Assembly: GCF_002994745.2 (NCBI RefSeq)
Contig: NC_037094.1
Coordinates: forward strand, 24,405,001 to 24,469,000
Length of the DNA: 64,000 bases
Direction of reading: 5' to 3'
From: Rosa chinensis
Taxonomy: Eukaryota > Streptophyta > Magnoliopsida > Rosales > Rosaceae
Shown: piece by piece, positions 24,641 to 38,939 of the stretch
Position numbering within the stretch: the first letter of the stretch is position 1
Layout: every line of letters starts with the position of its first letter
Program-made: the position numbers and the translations under genes
The notes under the pieces: generated by a model
Told to the model about the DNA's origin: nothing
The model's input: only the letters and a program-made list of their open reading frames with translations
The model's database searches: none

Positions 24641-24995
24641 AACTGAGGTCCAAGTAATTTAGATATGGCAATTCAAGTAGTGAATGACTAATTTCACCTC
24701 TTAAAGGAACTTCAGTATAATTGAAAGATATAAAGGGCAAATCAAGTCTTGTGACATGACCTGTTTGGTTGTTGCACGCTATTCCTCTCCACTTGCAGCA
24801 ATCTTTCTTGTTTTCCCAAGAAGCAAGAGCATTGGACTCATCCACAAGGCCTTGTTTGAACTGGAGAAGAGCATGTCTTTCACTCTCCAAGCACATAATG
24901 TTGTTGGAGCTTCCAACACTTGAACAACAAATAGCAGAGGCAAGGGCCAGGCACACAAGCCCAACCAAAACAGAATGCACAGATCTACCACTCAT

Positions 24996-25539
24996 TATAC
25001 TGTAAAACATGATTACGAAGATGATATGCAAACTGCAGAGTGGAAGCATATATAGTTGAAGCAAAAGAATTTTGGAAACTACATATATATAATCGTGGAA
25101 ACAGCAATGGAGTTGCTTCAGTCCATTCCAAAGCAAGACTCTGGCAAAATTTGGAAAATGGTTCTTTCTTCATTGAATACTAGTCTCTATCTTACATTAT
25201 GATAGAAGATGACCCAGCACAACTTATATGACTATTGCTGGGGATGCTTATCAATGACTATTCCAAAGCAATGGAGTTGCTTCATTGACTGACTTGATCG
25301 GCATAATTTGGAAATTTGTTCATTCCTTCATTGATTTTCTTTAGTCTCAGTCTCATATCATGTGGTTCGAATATGTTGTAGTTTTGTACGATAATCATTC
25401 TATGCTTCTCTCCTTTCTGAATGAATACTAGTTTTTGTGATATTAAAAAAAAAAAAATACATGACGTAGCTAGTACTGGGCCCTCAAGTATAGCCCAATG
25501 CTCTCTTCTCTTGTAAAATTGAGAAAACTCCTTTTAGAA
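24996..25539 (-). other. RLP upstream region
   Basis: Contains a local imperfect duplication: CATTCCAAAGCA...TTTGGAAA...TTCATTGA occurs at about 25,120-25,180 and again at 25,260-25,345. No defined promoter element was identified. Between the RLP and the plus-strand gene at 25,540. Confidence 0.4.
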
Positions 25540-26522
25540 ATGGAGAAAGCTTTCACTCTGGTTCAGACAGTTGCAGTGGCAACAGTCTTCTCTGCCGTTT
25601 CAGGCTAGTACTTCCTTTCCTCTTCCCGGAATTCCATTCTTTTCAGGTACGGCTTCATGTTTGGAAGAGAATCTGCTCACACACTCGCTACCCATATAGT
25701 TATTTGTTTACCGAAGAATTCTAATTGGGTGTGCTCTTGAATAAAATCCCAATGCTGTAACTCTAACATGTAATTCAGTTAAAGTTAACTCATTCCTGAT
25801 GATGTTCTGCTATAAACCTAAGGACATGCTTCTTCTTTTCCCTCATTGGTGAAGTTTTCATGTCACATTACAGGCTCAACATGAATCGGAATCATAGTAT
25901 TTTTACAGCTGATAAAGATAGAGTTTGAACTTTTTTTTTTAAAAATTTCTTTCTTTGAATCATTTTTCGGCTCAATGATGTGGTGTTTGAACCGAGACAG
26001 TAGATGCTCTACTATCCCTCCATTTGGGTGCATGTTAATTAGTCTTTTACTGCTTTTATTATTTGGCTCTCTTCTCCGCTTACTTGAAATTAAATGTGAA
26101 TTGAAATAGCTGCCTGAAATGTCATTCACATTGTGAATTCTTGTTTAAGTTTGAATTTTGATTCATGTCTCAAGTAGGGATTCCTGTTTGGATTGTGACT
26201 TATTCAGTTGTTTGGGTGCAAGTTCATGGCATCAGGTGGGCAGTGTGGAAATCCCTTCATTTGTTAAAGCTTGAGAAAACATTGTCTTAAAGCCTTACTG
26301 GAAAACTCCTTCGGTCATCTTCGGCTGTTTTCAGGTCATCTTACCTATCCTTGAGAGCAGAATGTGTCAATATTACTTGTTGTGGATCATAGATGCTTTG
26401 TGTTCAAATTTTAACAAATAATTTTGGGAACCAGGTACGGCTTTATGTTTGGAAGAGAATCTGCTCGCAAAGAGCTCGGAAGCTTAATCGAAGACCTTCG
26501 CCGCCAGAATCCCAATTCCTGA
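25540..26522 (+). pseudogene. Small unrecognised gene, two exons, nonsense codon
   Basis: Exon 1 (25,540-25,607) encodes MEKAFTLVQTVAVATVFSAV then SG; exon 2 (26,435-26,522), after a CAG acceptor, encodes YGFMFGRESARKELGSLIED and LRRQNPNS. Joined, this gives a protein of about 52 residues with one hydrophobic N-terminal segment and a charged helix. The codon across the intron reads TA|G, a stop; TG|G (Trp) would keep the frame and I infer it was original. A partial second copy of exon 2 (YGFMFGRESA) with its own acceptor lies at 25,647-25,682. I cannot name the family. The intron position and frame agreement support a real gene origin. Confidence 0.5.
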
Positions 26523-27662
26523 CTTCATTGGGTACTTCCATTCTCTCACTCACTACCCACACTGGCTTAGATTGACAACTATTCTCAAGAGTCATCTGAA
26601 CATCCCCTAAACTAGATGAAAACCTGGTTTGAATGAACATCAACTGACCATTCAGGTAATGGAGACATATACAGGGAATTGTTTAACCATCTTAGGCCTC
26701 AGCATCTGATGCCAAGTATGGTTTGCTTATAATTAATTACTCCTTTTATCCCTCACTCCCTCCCTATATTTTTTTCTCACTATATTACAGATATTAACTA
26801 TAGACTTGGATACTCTGTTTGTACATAAAGATGCACTTATAAATTTTTCTACACAAGAACAGTTTCCTTTTCTTCCTGGACATTCTTCTCCTTGATAAAC
26901 CCGACAAAAAGGTCGGTTCCAGTGGAGTCACACTCTAACAGTCTTTTATTCCGGGCACCTTCAGCCATGCCTTTCACAAATTCAACCATGTTCCGCCAGT
27001 TGTCCCCTTCGAACAATCGTTTATTCAATCTTAGGTATGTGAAAGCACTCAACGCATTGCCGGAATCTGATCTGCTTGTGGCCAAAACTTGTCCATATGC
27101 ACCAGAATCATACCTCTCCAGTGCACTCTCTCCTGCAAGTTCAATTCCAGCACTCTTGGTTGCCATCTTTACTTGCTGGACTAACCCCTCAGGTGAGCAA
27201 TTTGCATTGTCAGGCTGTTCTCCATCTTTCATTTCCATGCAGGTGAAGTTTAATACAACCCCATGTTTGCTGAACATTTTTGCTGTTGGTATGTAACCAT
27301 CTCTACGTCTAGTATTATAGTAGCCGGCAGTTAATTCAGCAGCATGGGATCTTGTTCTGTAGTGCCAATGAATCCCAGCTACCTTTCCAGATAGTTTAGC
27401 TCCAGTTCCTTGGAATACTCCTTTTGCAGCTGCCAGGAGTCTATTTCCATTCCTTAATAGCTTCTCTGAGTACCATTCGAGGAAGAACTGTCCATACTCG
27501 GTATTCCAGGTTCCATCTCTTTTGAAAAATCCGGTGTCTTCAGGAAACTGATTGTGCTGGCCGGAATCATGGGGTCCAGTCCTTCCCCAATCTCTCTTTC
27601 CTTGTGCCTCTCCTGATGCTTCCAGGGAAGCTTTCATGGACTATAACAATAAACCTTGTTTA

Positions 27663-27941
<279 letters not shown>

Positions 27942-28467
27942 TCAACTTTATATTAAGAGGAACAAATTAATATTGATTGATTTACTACCAAGTTGTCTTA
28001 ATTAGTTTGCTCTGTTCAATAGTTTCTTTCTGGGAACACTTGCAAATATATATCTGTGTTTTTTTTTTTTTTTTTTTTGGAGAATACAAATATATCTTTG
28101 TGTTTAATTGTTTAGCACATCAATTGAAGTTAACATGTATATTGCAAGTATCTTACCACAATAACGCCTCCCATGAGTAATCTCTGAATCTGTCATGGAA
28201 GGTCTTCATGTAGTCGGTGTAAACCTGGATGGGCGTTATTCCTCCAAGAACAGGCAATGAATCACACCCCAAGGATATGTACTCAGGATTCCTGGCCTCC
28301 TGCCAGATTTGTCTGTGTACACAAGGTCAGGGTTCTTGCTGATCTCTTCAAGCACCCAAGGAGGTAGTGGAATACTGAAAATTCACAAAAATGATTGTTT
28401 GTGGGTAAATTAGCTCTTAAAACTACACATAATTTCTTTCTAGTCCTACTAATTATTTCGAGATCTA

Positions 28468-29124
<657 letters not shown>

Positions 29125-29759
29125 ATCTCCCACTTGGACTATCAATGTTCAAACAATAATAAAAGCTGCTGCATCAGTTATAGCAAAAATGAAGTGTGCA
29201 CAGAGACATACTTAGCATCATCAAATGCATTCCAACACTCAGTCATTTTGTAATTCATTATATTGAACCACAGGAAACCTAATGATTAACCAAGCATTAG
29301 CACCCTGCAATCACAATGTAATATTTCACAGAACACAGGAGCACAATTGCATATGAAACTCAGATTTTCTTACAAAATGCAGTGCAAGAAAATGATCCAG
29401 AACATAGGTTCTGAAAATTAAGGAATCTGTAAATTTAGCGCTTTCAATCAAGCTCAACACAAATTTCATCAGTATATTGAACATTTCTGCAAATAAGGCT
29501 AATGAAAGAATCAATCATACTCGAGTAAAACATCACAAATGTAGAACTTTCAATAATACTTCTTGAGTCAGAAATCTGCAGATTTAAAATACTGAAACAG
29601 GAACTCAAAATCAATGTTCTAAATAAATTTGAATGAAGTCTCCAGCAATAAAATCAAATAATGCAGAAAAATAAATTCTAAATCCTCCCACTAATGTAAA
29701 GCACCAAAAACTTAATAAAATTCCCATATGAGTTTGAAACAAACTAACTGCCTTAACTC
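29125..29759. other. Region between gag and 3' LTR of the gag-only element
   Basis: About 635 bp where pol would be expected to begin. No pol motif was found, so the whole pol region appears to be absent. Confidence 0.6.
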
Positions 29760-30670
29760 CTAGCCTCCTTGTTTGGGATCCTCTTCCTTAGAAATCCCTT
29801 TCTTCATAAGCCAGTCTTTGAAACCCTTGCAATCCTTTTTGACATGTCCAGGCTTTCGGCAGAAAAAGCATTTTACAGAACTATTCTTAAAATTTTCAGA
29901 GTTGCTAGACCCTTGAGAAACTTTAGAAGATGAGGCACCTGATTGGTTTGATCTATAGTTGAATTTCTTCTTAAACTGAGGCTTGCTGACAAGGTTAATT
30001 CCAATGCTCTTTCCTTTCTTAATTCTATCCTCTTCTTGAACACATATTGAAATCAGTTCATTTACACTCCAACTCTCCTTCTGTGTATTGTAATTTGACT
30101 GCATCTGACTATATTGTTGAGGTAGTGAATTCAAAAGCAAGTGTACCATGAAGGTGTCTTCAATACTGACATTTAGGACCTTGAGTTTTGCAGCTACATC
30201 AATACCCTTCATTATATATTCTCTAATGCTTCCAACTCCATCAAACTTCATGGTAATGAGAGTATTCATCAAGTTTCCAATTTCAGCTTTATCTGACACT
30301 TTGAATTTTTCTTCTACATTTTTAAAGTATTCCCTAGCATACTCAGACTCAGGTATACTACCTCTCACAGCTTCTGTCATAGATTTCTTCATAATTACTA
30401 GGGTCAATCTGTTGTGTTTGTGCCATTGATGGTACCTATCCTTCACATCCTTGCTGGTAGTAGGTGTTGGTTCAGCTGGTGGATCTTCCTTAAGGACATG
30501 GTCATAATCTATCATGCCTAAATGCAGCTCTATATCCTGCTTCCATCTTTTAAAGTTTGATCCATTTAAGCTCTCAATTTGATGAAATCCTAAAGGGAGG
30601 TTAATGGCTGTAGCAAAAACATTAAAAGGTTCCAGATTTCGTAGGAAATTAATAAATTTGAATTCATGGC
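29760..30670 (-). CDS. copia Gag-like protein (UBN2 type with CCHC knuckle)
   Basis: Retrotransposon capsid/nucleocapsid protein. From the first in-frame ATG (30,515) it is 251 residues: UBN2-like region (EYFKNVEEKFKVSDKAEIGN, LITMKFDGVGSIREYI, VHLLLNSLPQQYSQM), then the zinc knuckle CFFCRKPGHVKKDC and an acidic end. The conserved frame continues upstream without a stop to about 30,670 (FATAINLPLGFHQIESLNGS, FKRWKQDIELHLG) but has no ATG; the codon before ATAINLP is TTT where family members usually start, so I infer a lost start codon. It ends in a plain stop with no pol after it. Confidence 0.85.
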
Positions 30671-32111
30671 ATTAAACTGAAGTGCCCTCAAATAATACAT
30701 AAGGTGTCTGTCTTACCTAGAGTGGCAAAAGACATATAGACGCTAACTGAATCATATAAGCAGAAAATCAAAACTCAACTATAGGTTGTTTAGAACATGT
30801 CAACACCTAGGGTGGCAAGAAGACAGTTCAGTTCACCTTCTGAAGGCAAGTTTTAAAGCCTGTTATATGCTGACATCAATCTCAGGAGCCATAATCATTT
30901 AAACCTCCTATGGGGAGCAAGGATTCCAGCTTCTAAAACTAATGTCACAAGATGTTGATCCAATACTGAGGTTTAATTAAAGTTTTTAACATGGGATTGC
31001 TATTGACAATACTATATGTGAAAAATTTAACTAAACTGGATCAAGAGAATATATGAAGTTTGTGTCTTGAGTTTTGTTAGAGCGTGTTCACAAGAAATTT
31101 AATATACTGAATAGGGAGATAAACATAAAGCAGTGAACACACAAAACTTGGATCCAGAAGCACGTACAAGAAATCCAGAACACATAATCAATCAAGTGGA
31201 ATATATATAAAAACAATGAGCTGGGAGCACTCAAACGTACAATTCTAATCAATCATAGTAACCACATATATGCCAACAAGGCTAAGGAACAGAAGGCAAA
31301 ACATATTTGAATTGATATAAGATTGATTCACTTCAACTTTGTCTTTTCCAATACGAAAACTACTTTATTTGCTAGGATACAAAAATTTATTTGCTTCTTG
31401 TTTGATAAAGAGAGACCGACCAAAAGAACATTATGAAGTTTTACAAATTTTAGTAGTGAGACAAACAGTGAACAATGATTACGAGGAGAAGTAGACACAA
31501 AACCAATTAATCACAGAATACTGAGATAGAGGATAAGTACTCTATTACTGGCTAATGAACAAGAATACTCAAAACACACAAAACCAATTAATCACAGCAT
31601 TCAATTATATGCCTCAACAATACCAAGGAGCAGAAAATAACGTAGAACATATATGAATCGGGCTATTAGATCAATTTTCCTTCAAAATTTGTTTTGCAGC
31701 AGTTCGAAAGCATACCAGGATACTGTGCTTGCTTCTTGATGATGAAATGAGACCAGTCCAAAACCCGTATAACAGCTTTTAGGGCTGTCCGATCACGATT
31801 CCGATCATAGTTCAAGAAAATTTAGGCGGAAAAAACCATGACCGAGATCGCCATCGAAGAACCCTAGAAATTTGGAAGTCAAATTTGGGGCCAGCCGTTA
31901 ATTTGAGTAACGATTAGTTTAGGCTAAAGGCTGTCTTCAGAAGCGGGTCTTGGTTTTGTCTCCAAGTGAGTTCTAGGCTTTGATAATGAAGCAAAGCCCA
32001 ACCAAAACTTTATACAAGAAACAGATTTTTTTTTTTTTTTTTTTTGAAAACAAATATATTTTTATTTTCTGTTTTGGGTTCTTAATTGAGCACAATGGCT
32101 CTTATACCAAT
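30671..32111. other. Leader region of the gag-only element
   Basis: About 1.4 kb from gag to the primer site. AT-rich, no recognised frame. A poly-T run lies at about 32,027-32,045. Confidence 0.6.
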
Positions 32112-32579
32112 TGTAAGAAGTAATTAACATGAACATGTATATATTGCACTCAATTTAAGAACACACCAATACAAGTAATGCTTAAAAAGTAAAGCACATA
32201 ACACTAACCTGAAAAAGACATGTTTGATCTTCTCCTCTGAACAATCTGATGATGGCAATCTCACTAATGGGGCAGAGAACTTGAATGCTTGTATGTAATT
32301 GTTAGAGCAGAGATCAAGGTCTATAAATAGGCATTGAGGATTAGGTGCCTCCCATAAAGGTTTCCTAATCCTTTTACATTTAGGCCAACCTTATTCTTGT
32401 TCCATATGCAATTAGGTATACCTCATTAGCAAAGTAACCTCTTAAATCAGTACTGATATCAATAGGAAATCTAACATGAACCGATTAACACTAGGAATGT
32501 CTATTTGCTTGCTCTATAAGTATGCAGCTTATTTATTGTAATACTTGACGAATATTGATAGTCCACATTAAGTCTTACA
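32112..32579 (-). repeat. 5' LTR of the gag-only element
   Basis: 468 bp, differing from the other LTR at about two sites (GCTTAAAAAG for GCCTAAAAAG, and GATGATGGC for GATGAAGGC). Confidence 0.95.
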
Positions 32580-33303
32580 TCCACCATAACTCCTTCTACT
32601 CCTGCATTCTTCAAAGCCATCAAACTCGCATTCATTGCTCTTGGCTTGTTTAAATGCCCTCCATGCGTCACTGTGTCTAGTGGAAGAATCACATACACAG
32701 GCACCTTCTTGAAGTCGTTGTTATTGCTGCTGTGAGCAATATTTGGGAGTGCATGAAGCAACTCCCTCGGGAGATCATCAGTGGTGGTGCTCACCCTGAT
32801 TCTTTCCTGGAAGAGCTGTGCTTCTTGCAGGGAACTCTTTGCCCGGATGCGGCATGATGGCTTGATTTGCGCAAAGCAAACAACACTGGAGTACTCATCA
32901 GAGCTCCTCAGGCTTTTGGAGTACTCTTTTAAGATTAATGAAAGGCGTTGAACAACGAAGCGTTAACGTTAATTAATTTCCTGTGACTTTGGAAGAGGAG
33001 AGAAAATGTGATGAGAATGGTGAAGGGTTGTGTGCCTACTTATAAAAATAGATTCCCTATAAGCAGTGTTTGAAGGAGACAATGTTGGTGGGCTCTGGTT
33101 TAAAAGTGAAAAAGTGCAAAAGATCAAAATCAGTTAGCCTCAGTCATTTTCACTCTATACGTGGTCTTCCATTTTCACTCTATACGGGCTCGAGATGCTG
33201 CGAGTATGTTTGTTCTATGAAATTTTATCATTCATATGTCTGAGGTTAGAAATAGCAATTACAAACATTAGATACATTATATAATAGAACATGATATTGT
33301 TTT

Positions 33304-34015
33304 GGGAAGTTCTATTCATACCTCCTAAAATGGTATTTGGACCTCCAACAATTTTTGGAAGTTTTTAAATCCAACTTTGCCCTTCTAAAAAATGAACAAA
33401 ATGAAAGATTAAAAAAATTAAATAAAATCTGCACCTTCTCTTCTCCCCGGCCTCTTCCCCTCCCTCATTCTCTTATAGTTATACATGAGGATTATTGGGC
33501 AACTTTGATTAAGGTAGAATGTTAAAGATTGCAAAATGGAATAAAAGACAAAAAATATAGAGAAGAACAATCGAGAAAATAATGATCGAAAAGCAATTTC
33601 TATTTCCTATTCTTTTTGTTTCTTTCTAGTTTGGCTTAATTGCTTCACTTCATGGAGTTGATCGTCAATTGTTATCACCAAATGATTTTTTTTTTTTTTG
33701 CTAGAGTAAACTATGTTGCTAGCCTGATTTGGGTTTAGGGAAATTGATTTTGATAATAGTCCTCCTGTGGTATTGTAAATTGTACAATTTATTAAGAAAT
33801 AGAAGGAGGTTCATAAGAGTATCCAAACTTACAAGGTAAATTGTGTTAAGTCATGGCTATGATATGAGTTTTAAGTGATGAAAAAAAAGATATCACTAGT
33901 AAATTTGTATTGGAAAAAATTGTGTCGATAAAAAAAGGGCAAGATTGAAAGTTTTGTATAAATTTTAGAATGAGAGGTCCAAATACCAATTTAGGAGGTA
34001 TGAATAGAAGCTCCC
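33304..34015. mobile_element. MITE with about 75-bp inverted ends
   Basis: The left end GGGAAGTTCTATTCATACCT and the right end (reverse complement GGGAGCTTCTATTCATACCT) remain similar for about 75 bp, through GGTATTTGGACCTC and AACTTTCAATCTTGCCC-like phrases. 712 bp, AT-rich, no coding content. No clear target duplication. Confidence 0.8.
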
Positions 34016-34088
34016 AAGAAGATATGCTATCCAAAAAAAAAAAAAATTATGTACAGATTGCAAAATATGGGTAGTCTTAGCAAAAATA

Positions 34089-35875
34089 GTTTTTTTTTTA
34101 ATTTTTTTAATTTTTTTTTAAGGCAAACAAGACTCAGCTTTATAAATTAAGTAGGAGCGGACTCCTTTTGTACAATGTCTTGGATACACTCCGGAGTGGA
34201 GTTCACCCAATTTTAACACGAATTAGATTCAAAAGCAATACCAGCTAGTCTATGGGCTACTCGATTACAAGTGCGGGGACCGAAACATAAACGCACCAGC
34301 TGCAGGTTCTTGAAGGTAGTCTGAATGTCAACAATTAGAGTCCCATATTGAGTGAGAACTGGAGAAGCACTGCATATGTCTTGGACTGCTATTTGACAAT
34401 CAGTTTCAATAACCACAGACCTGTAATTATGTCTTCTAATCAACTCTAGTCCGGCCTGTGTAGCAAGGAGCTCGACATGGAAAGCTGAGCTCACAAAATG
34501 GACTAGTCGCTGAAACGCCGCAACAACATTTCCCCTAGAGTTACGAAGAATGCCTCCTATTCCACCCTTAGTGAGGTGAGGTACATATGCCCCATCAATG
34601 TTAAGCTTTAACGTATCTGCTGCTGGAGACTGCCATGCATAAAGATTAGGTTGCCTCGGCATTTTCTCACTAGCTCGTGACTTTTGGAATTCCTCCAGCC
34701 AAGTCATGCAACCAAATAACAAGTCTAGAGGACTTCTAGCAGTATCCTCCCACAGTTTGGTGTTCCGATTTTTCCACAGTCCCCATATAAGCATCAAGAG
34801 CTTTTCAAAAACCTCCGTTCTAAGGTTCAAAGCTTGTTCCAGCATCCATTATTTGAAATTGATTTAAGGAAGCAAAGAACTTTGGAGATGGAATAGAGGT
34901 TGAGATAAAAGAGTAGAGGCTGTAGTGCACTTACAAAAGATATAAGCAGTGTTTTCCAATTGATGGTTGCATAACAAACAAGTGAGGTCTCCCACATTGC
35001 CCTTACCCATTAGCCTTTCTCTTGTAGGTAACAAATTGCAACAAGCTCTCCATACACATATCTGCACCTTACCAGGAACATTGGCCTTCCAAACTTTCCT
35101 CCACGTACAACTCCTTAAAAGGATCTCCATTAGATGAAGACACAAGGACATGGTTAAGGACCTGTGCTCTAGCCACCCAGTATGCAGTTTTGACTGTGAA
35201 CCAACATCTTCTTTCCAAGCTCCAGTACAACTTGTCAGGCTTTGTTTGTTGACTAAGAGGAATATTGAGAACTTTAGGTGCCACAGTAGGATGGAAGACC
35301 GCATGGACCAGTCCAGGTATCCACTGTCTAGTCTGCAAGTTAATAAGGTCGGACACATATTCAACTGGAGAGAGAGCAGGTCTCTGTATAAGTAACTGCG
35401 AACATTCTGGAACCCAATGATCCAGCCATATATTCACCTTCGTACCATCGCCAATTCTCCACTTAGTTCTAGCCCTTAACACAGGTCTTCCTGCAAGGAT
35501 ACTCCTCCAAGAGAAGGAGGGTGCATCACCCAACTCCGCTTGCCAAAAGTCACAATTTGGAAAGTATCTTGCTTTATACAATCTTGCAATGAGTGAATCA
35601 GGATTTGTGACCAATCTCCAACCTTGCTTTGCCAACATAGCAAGGTTATAAGCATATAAATTTTTGAAACTCATGCCTCCTTCATGCTTTGTGAGACAGA
35701 GCCGTACGCGTTCCCAACTCCTCCAATGAATTTTATTTTTGTCATTCCTGTCACCCCAAAAGAAAGAAGCGCAAAGCTTATGGATATCATCACATAACGT
35801 CTTAGGCAACAAATAGCAATTCATAGCATAAAGCAGCATGGTTTGAGCAATAGCTTTTATTAAAATTTCTTTACC
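34089..35875 (-). mobile_element. LINE (non-LTR retrotransposon), 5'-truncated
   Basis: Minus-strand remnant ending in a poly-A tail (poly-T from 34,089 to about 34,120). Order on the minus strand: end of the RT region (LPKTLCDDIHKLCASFFWG, GGMSFKNLYAYNLAMLAKQG, FSWRSILAGRPVLRARTKWR), zf-RVT domain (WKANVPGKVQICVWR, GDLTCLLCNHQLENTAYIFC) and RNase H (LNIDGAYVPHLTKGGIGGIL, HVELLATQAGLEL, VVIETDCQ, NRVAHRLAG). A frameshift lies near 35,105 and another break near 34,855. Endonuclease and most of RT are missing, the usual 5' truncation. No target duplication identified. Confidence 0.92.
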
Positions 35876-38800
35876 TGCACAACTATGTTTTCAGTTCAAA
35901 CCAACTATTTTTACATTAATTCTCAGATGTATCCTCAGTTTGTTCAATCATATGATGCATCTTTTGTGGTAAGCAATACCTCGTTTTTCCATCTCATTGC
36001 TGTCATTGAAAATCAGAAATAAGCCAAGTACAATATCATAAGTAGAGTAATATAGAGTAATAGTGAATAAATGATGACATAGTTGATGCAATGTGTGAAT
36101 TCTGAAGTTGCAGATAGCATATATATGATTTATAATCAGATCAAACAATAATAAGAGATTTTATGTTAATTATGCATGTAGAGAACAAAATGACTTATGT
36201 TAATTGTATTGCTGTTGCAAAAATCAGCAGATAATCTTCAACGTCTAAATTGGTACAGAAGTTGGATTAGATTCGGATTTATACCAACAAATAAAGAAAC
36301 ACATAGCTATTAAATTGTAACAACTCACAAATATGAAACTATTGATTCATTTCTCAGATATATGAAAATGCGCGCAATATACATGTCATCATGGAAATGG
36401 AGGGAAGTATCAAATGTATATGCAAATAACTGATTTGAAATGCCAGATTGACATTTAGGAATGAATGTGGTCAAAGATTTGACTCTGTGTACATTAAGAA
36501 TTTGATGCAAGGTATCACAAAAAATAAACATCTAAGCCGTATTATGAATTCTTTCCTTTGGCATATCATTTACCGCTTTGTCCTTCTTTGCCATGACAAA
36601 CTGATAACTGCAATGCCAAAAAAGCTTGGGAGAGAGATGCAGGGATGATCATACTTAAAATCTTGGCAGAAGGTACAAAGGTTTTTTTTTTTTTTTTTTC
36701 AATCTCAAAATAAAAAATCTTGCGAAAGATGCATCAGTGATCTTATTTAATAAATGTGATGATTCCATGTTTGCAAATTAATATAGATATCAATCTTGTT
36801 TGCTGATTTAATCAAAGCAGATCATCCATGCAAACTTGAAGAGAGGTTTTGAGTGAGGAATAACATATGTACTTTCCAGAGTGACCCAAAAAGGAGAATA
36901 AGGGAATGTTGAAGTAAGCCATTGGATCAATTAAACCAAGTCACACATGGTCATATTCCGGAAAAACAGAAATCCAATTTAGGTAAGTGAGCTACACTAA
37001 GTCTGGTTAAGCCAAAAGATTTGACAAATTCTAACATAGTAAATTACTTGACTAATTTAAGAAGCATTGAGAGCAACCAATATTGTACTTCATATGTGCA
37101 TATATGGTTATATACATATACATACTCTATCTCTAGGCTACGATTGACTTACACTGGTAGTGGATTCTTCTTTGTTTTTCTCTCCAATTCTAGCTGAAAT
37201 GCAAGTCCAGTACTATACGTGTCTTTTTGTTTCTGAACCCAGATGGCATATAGATATTTCATTTTTCTAATTATATTTTAATTATTTACCCTCTTACTTG
37301 GATGATGGAGAGAAAAATAATAGAACAAACCCAGAAGACATATATGACACATTGATTTTTATTTGGTACCTACTTGATGTATGTCTAGCTATGTCTATCG
37401 CTAACAGTCCATTTGATCTTATCCATAGCCTTTATCTGTGTCTGACATATATATTCACATCTCTCTTTCTCTTTGGCTAAAACAGAGGTGTTTTTCTTTA
37501 AAGCTAACACCATTTTGCTATCATAATACTGAGTAGAATAGTATTTCAATCAAATTAGTGGAGTGGTTTGATCACAAAACAACAAAGTTTTATGTAAATC
37601 TGGCCAAATAAAGGGTGGAGAGCACTTGCCTACTTTCACATAACGAAGTTTTATGTAAATCTGGCCCGATAAAGGGTAGAGAGCACTTGCCTATTTTACT
37701 CTGCATTGTTCTTAACCAAGTCCTAAATAGATGAAGAAAACAATAAGATTAGAATGCACACACACTTACATACTATGGTTAACTAGTTCTGTTCCAGAAG
37801 TTTGTTTAGTTGTTTGAATTAGGTTTCGGAAAAATTCAACTACTCCTTTTGGTTTACCAATATCTGTATTCCATAGCCATCAGGTAAAGAAAAATCAAAG
37901 ATGCTCGAAATATATATACATGTAAAGTTAAGTTCCACAACTGGAGCTAATGGTTTCCCTTTTCCATGGTTGTAACTGCAAGCTTTTCCATATTTACATC
38001 CCCTAGGCTTAAGTAATAGTGCAAGAAAGATTTTCCATCAACAAAAAAGACTAAAACTTTATGCATAAAAACAATCTAACCAGCACAATCAAATGGAATT
38101 GAATAAATAAAAAGTGAGAAGTAGACTGACGTCCATGAAGACCACCAGCTATTGTAGACTTGTTCGTGAGACTAGCGAATACCTCAATCATCTTGCCCTA
38201 AATTTCTCTCTGTATTCAATTCAACATGAATCGAGACCTCATCAGCAAAACAAACCCCCAAATCGAATATGAGTACACATGTGCAAGAAAACCCAGGAAA
38301 AGAGACAACAAATAAAATGAAAGCCCAGATGCAGAAAACATCGATTCACATAATCATTGACCATGTATACAGACACAATTGAACCAATCAACCGGAGTGA
38401 TTCAAGTACCCAACAAACTTCTCACCAAATAAAAATTCAAACTTTAACAGAAGAAGAGCTAGATAACAAAAAATCTCAAACCTTGGGATTCAACAGTGAA
38501 CCAATGAATCCCAAACAACCCAACAGATCTTTCACAAAAAAGACTCATCATACCTACATGTGTCCCTGGTTTTGATACTTACTGCAATCGCAGAGCCCAA
38601 TCCCTAAATCAACCACATATGAAGAAGATTCACATTGATTTTCAAGAAATTAGGTATGAGGGCAAAATCGTCATTTCAGCTCAAGAAGCCAATGTATGAA
38701 CAGAAGATCAGGCACTCCCTCCTCCTCTGCGTCGGCATAACATTCGAATCTTGCGGAAAAAAATACTTCAAATTTTTAAGGGCTGACGTAGTCTGGATAC

Positions 38801-38939
38801 CTATCATGTAGTTTAATATGTTCTATTGTTTGTACCTTTTTTGACAGTGTGTGATCCTTTTTCTTTGGTTCGGTGTTTTTGCCTCGCTGTGAGTTTTACG
38901 CCTATACGGTTTTAGTAAGGCCTTACTATACTCTTGTAT
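35876..38939. other. Gene-free AT-rich stretch
   Basis: No coding region recognised on either strand. It contains an approximately 62-bp imperfect tandem repeat at 37,580-37,700 (AAGTTTTATGTAAATCTGGC twice) and a poly-T tract near 36,681. The 72-codon frame at 38,357-38,575 is hydrophilic and unlike anything I know. Confidence 0.5.
37580..37700. repeat. About 62-bp imperfect tandem repeat
   Basis: Two copies of a unit beginning AAGTTTTATGTAAATCTGGC and continuing through AAAGGGT.GAGAGCACTTGCC. Confidence 0.85.

Larger units (their letters stand above)
21838..24995 (-). pseudogene. LRR receptor-like protein (Cf/EIX type), four frameshifts
   Basis: Single-exon minus-strand gene of the RLP family, cell-surface proteins with a signal peptide, LRR ectodomain, one membrane helix and a short tail, which sense pathogen or developmental signals with co-receptor kinases. 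The start at 24,995 (MSGRSVHSVLVGLVCLALAS) gives a good signal peptide; the more upstream ATG at 25,136 would add a long hydrophobic leader. Next comes the LRRNT (CLESERHALLQFKQGLVD, DCCKWRGIACNNQTGHV), about 25-30 LRRs, the C3 end (LSGRIPSGTQLQGFNASAYMG, LCGPPL), GLISLGFFISAVLGFVIGFGWSA membrane helix and QKIGFMSKPLCTRQKCKGD tail. Single-base shifts near 23,280, 23,062, 22,885 and 22,050 break it; most lie in or beside short base runs, so assembly error is possible. The last would remove the membrane helix. Confidence 0.93.

Noticed and set aside
24192..24662. 156-codon plus-strand frame with internal repeats
   Set aside because: It is the antisense of the 147-bp LRR repeats of the RLP; its repetition mirrors that gene and it matches no protein pattern.
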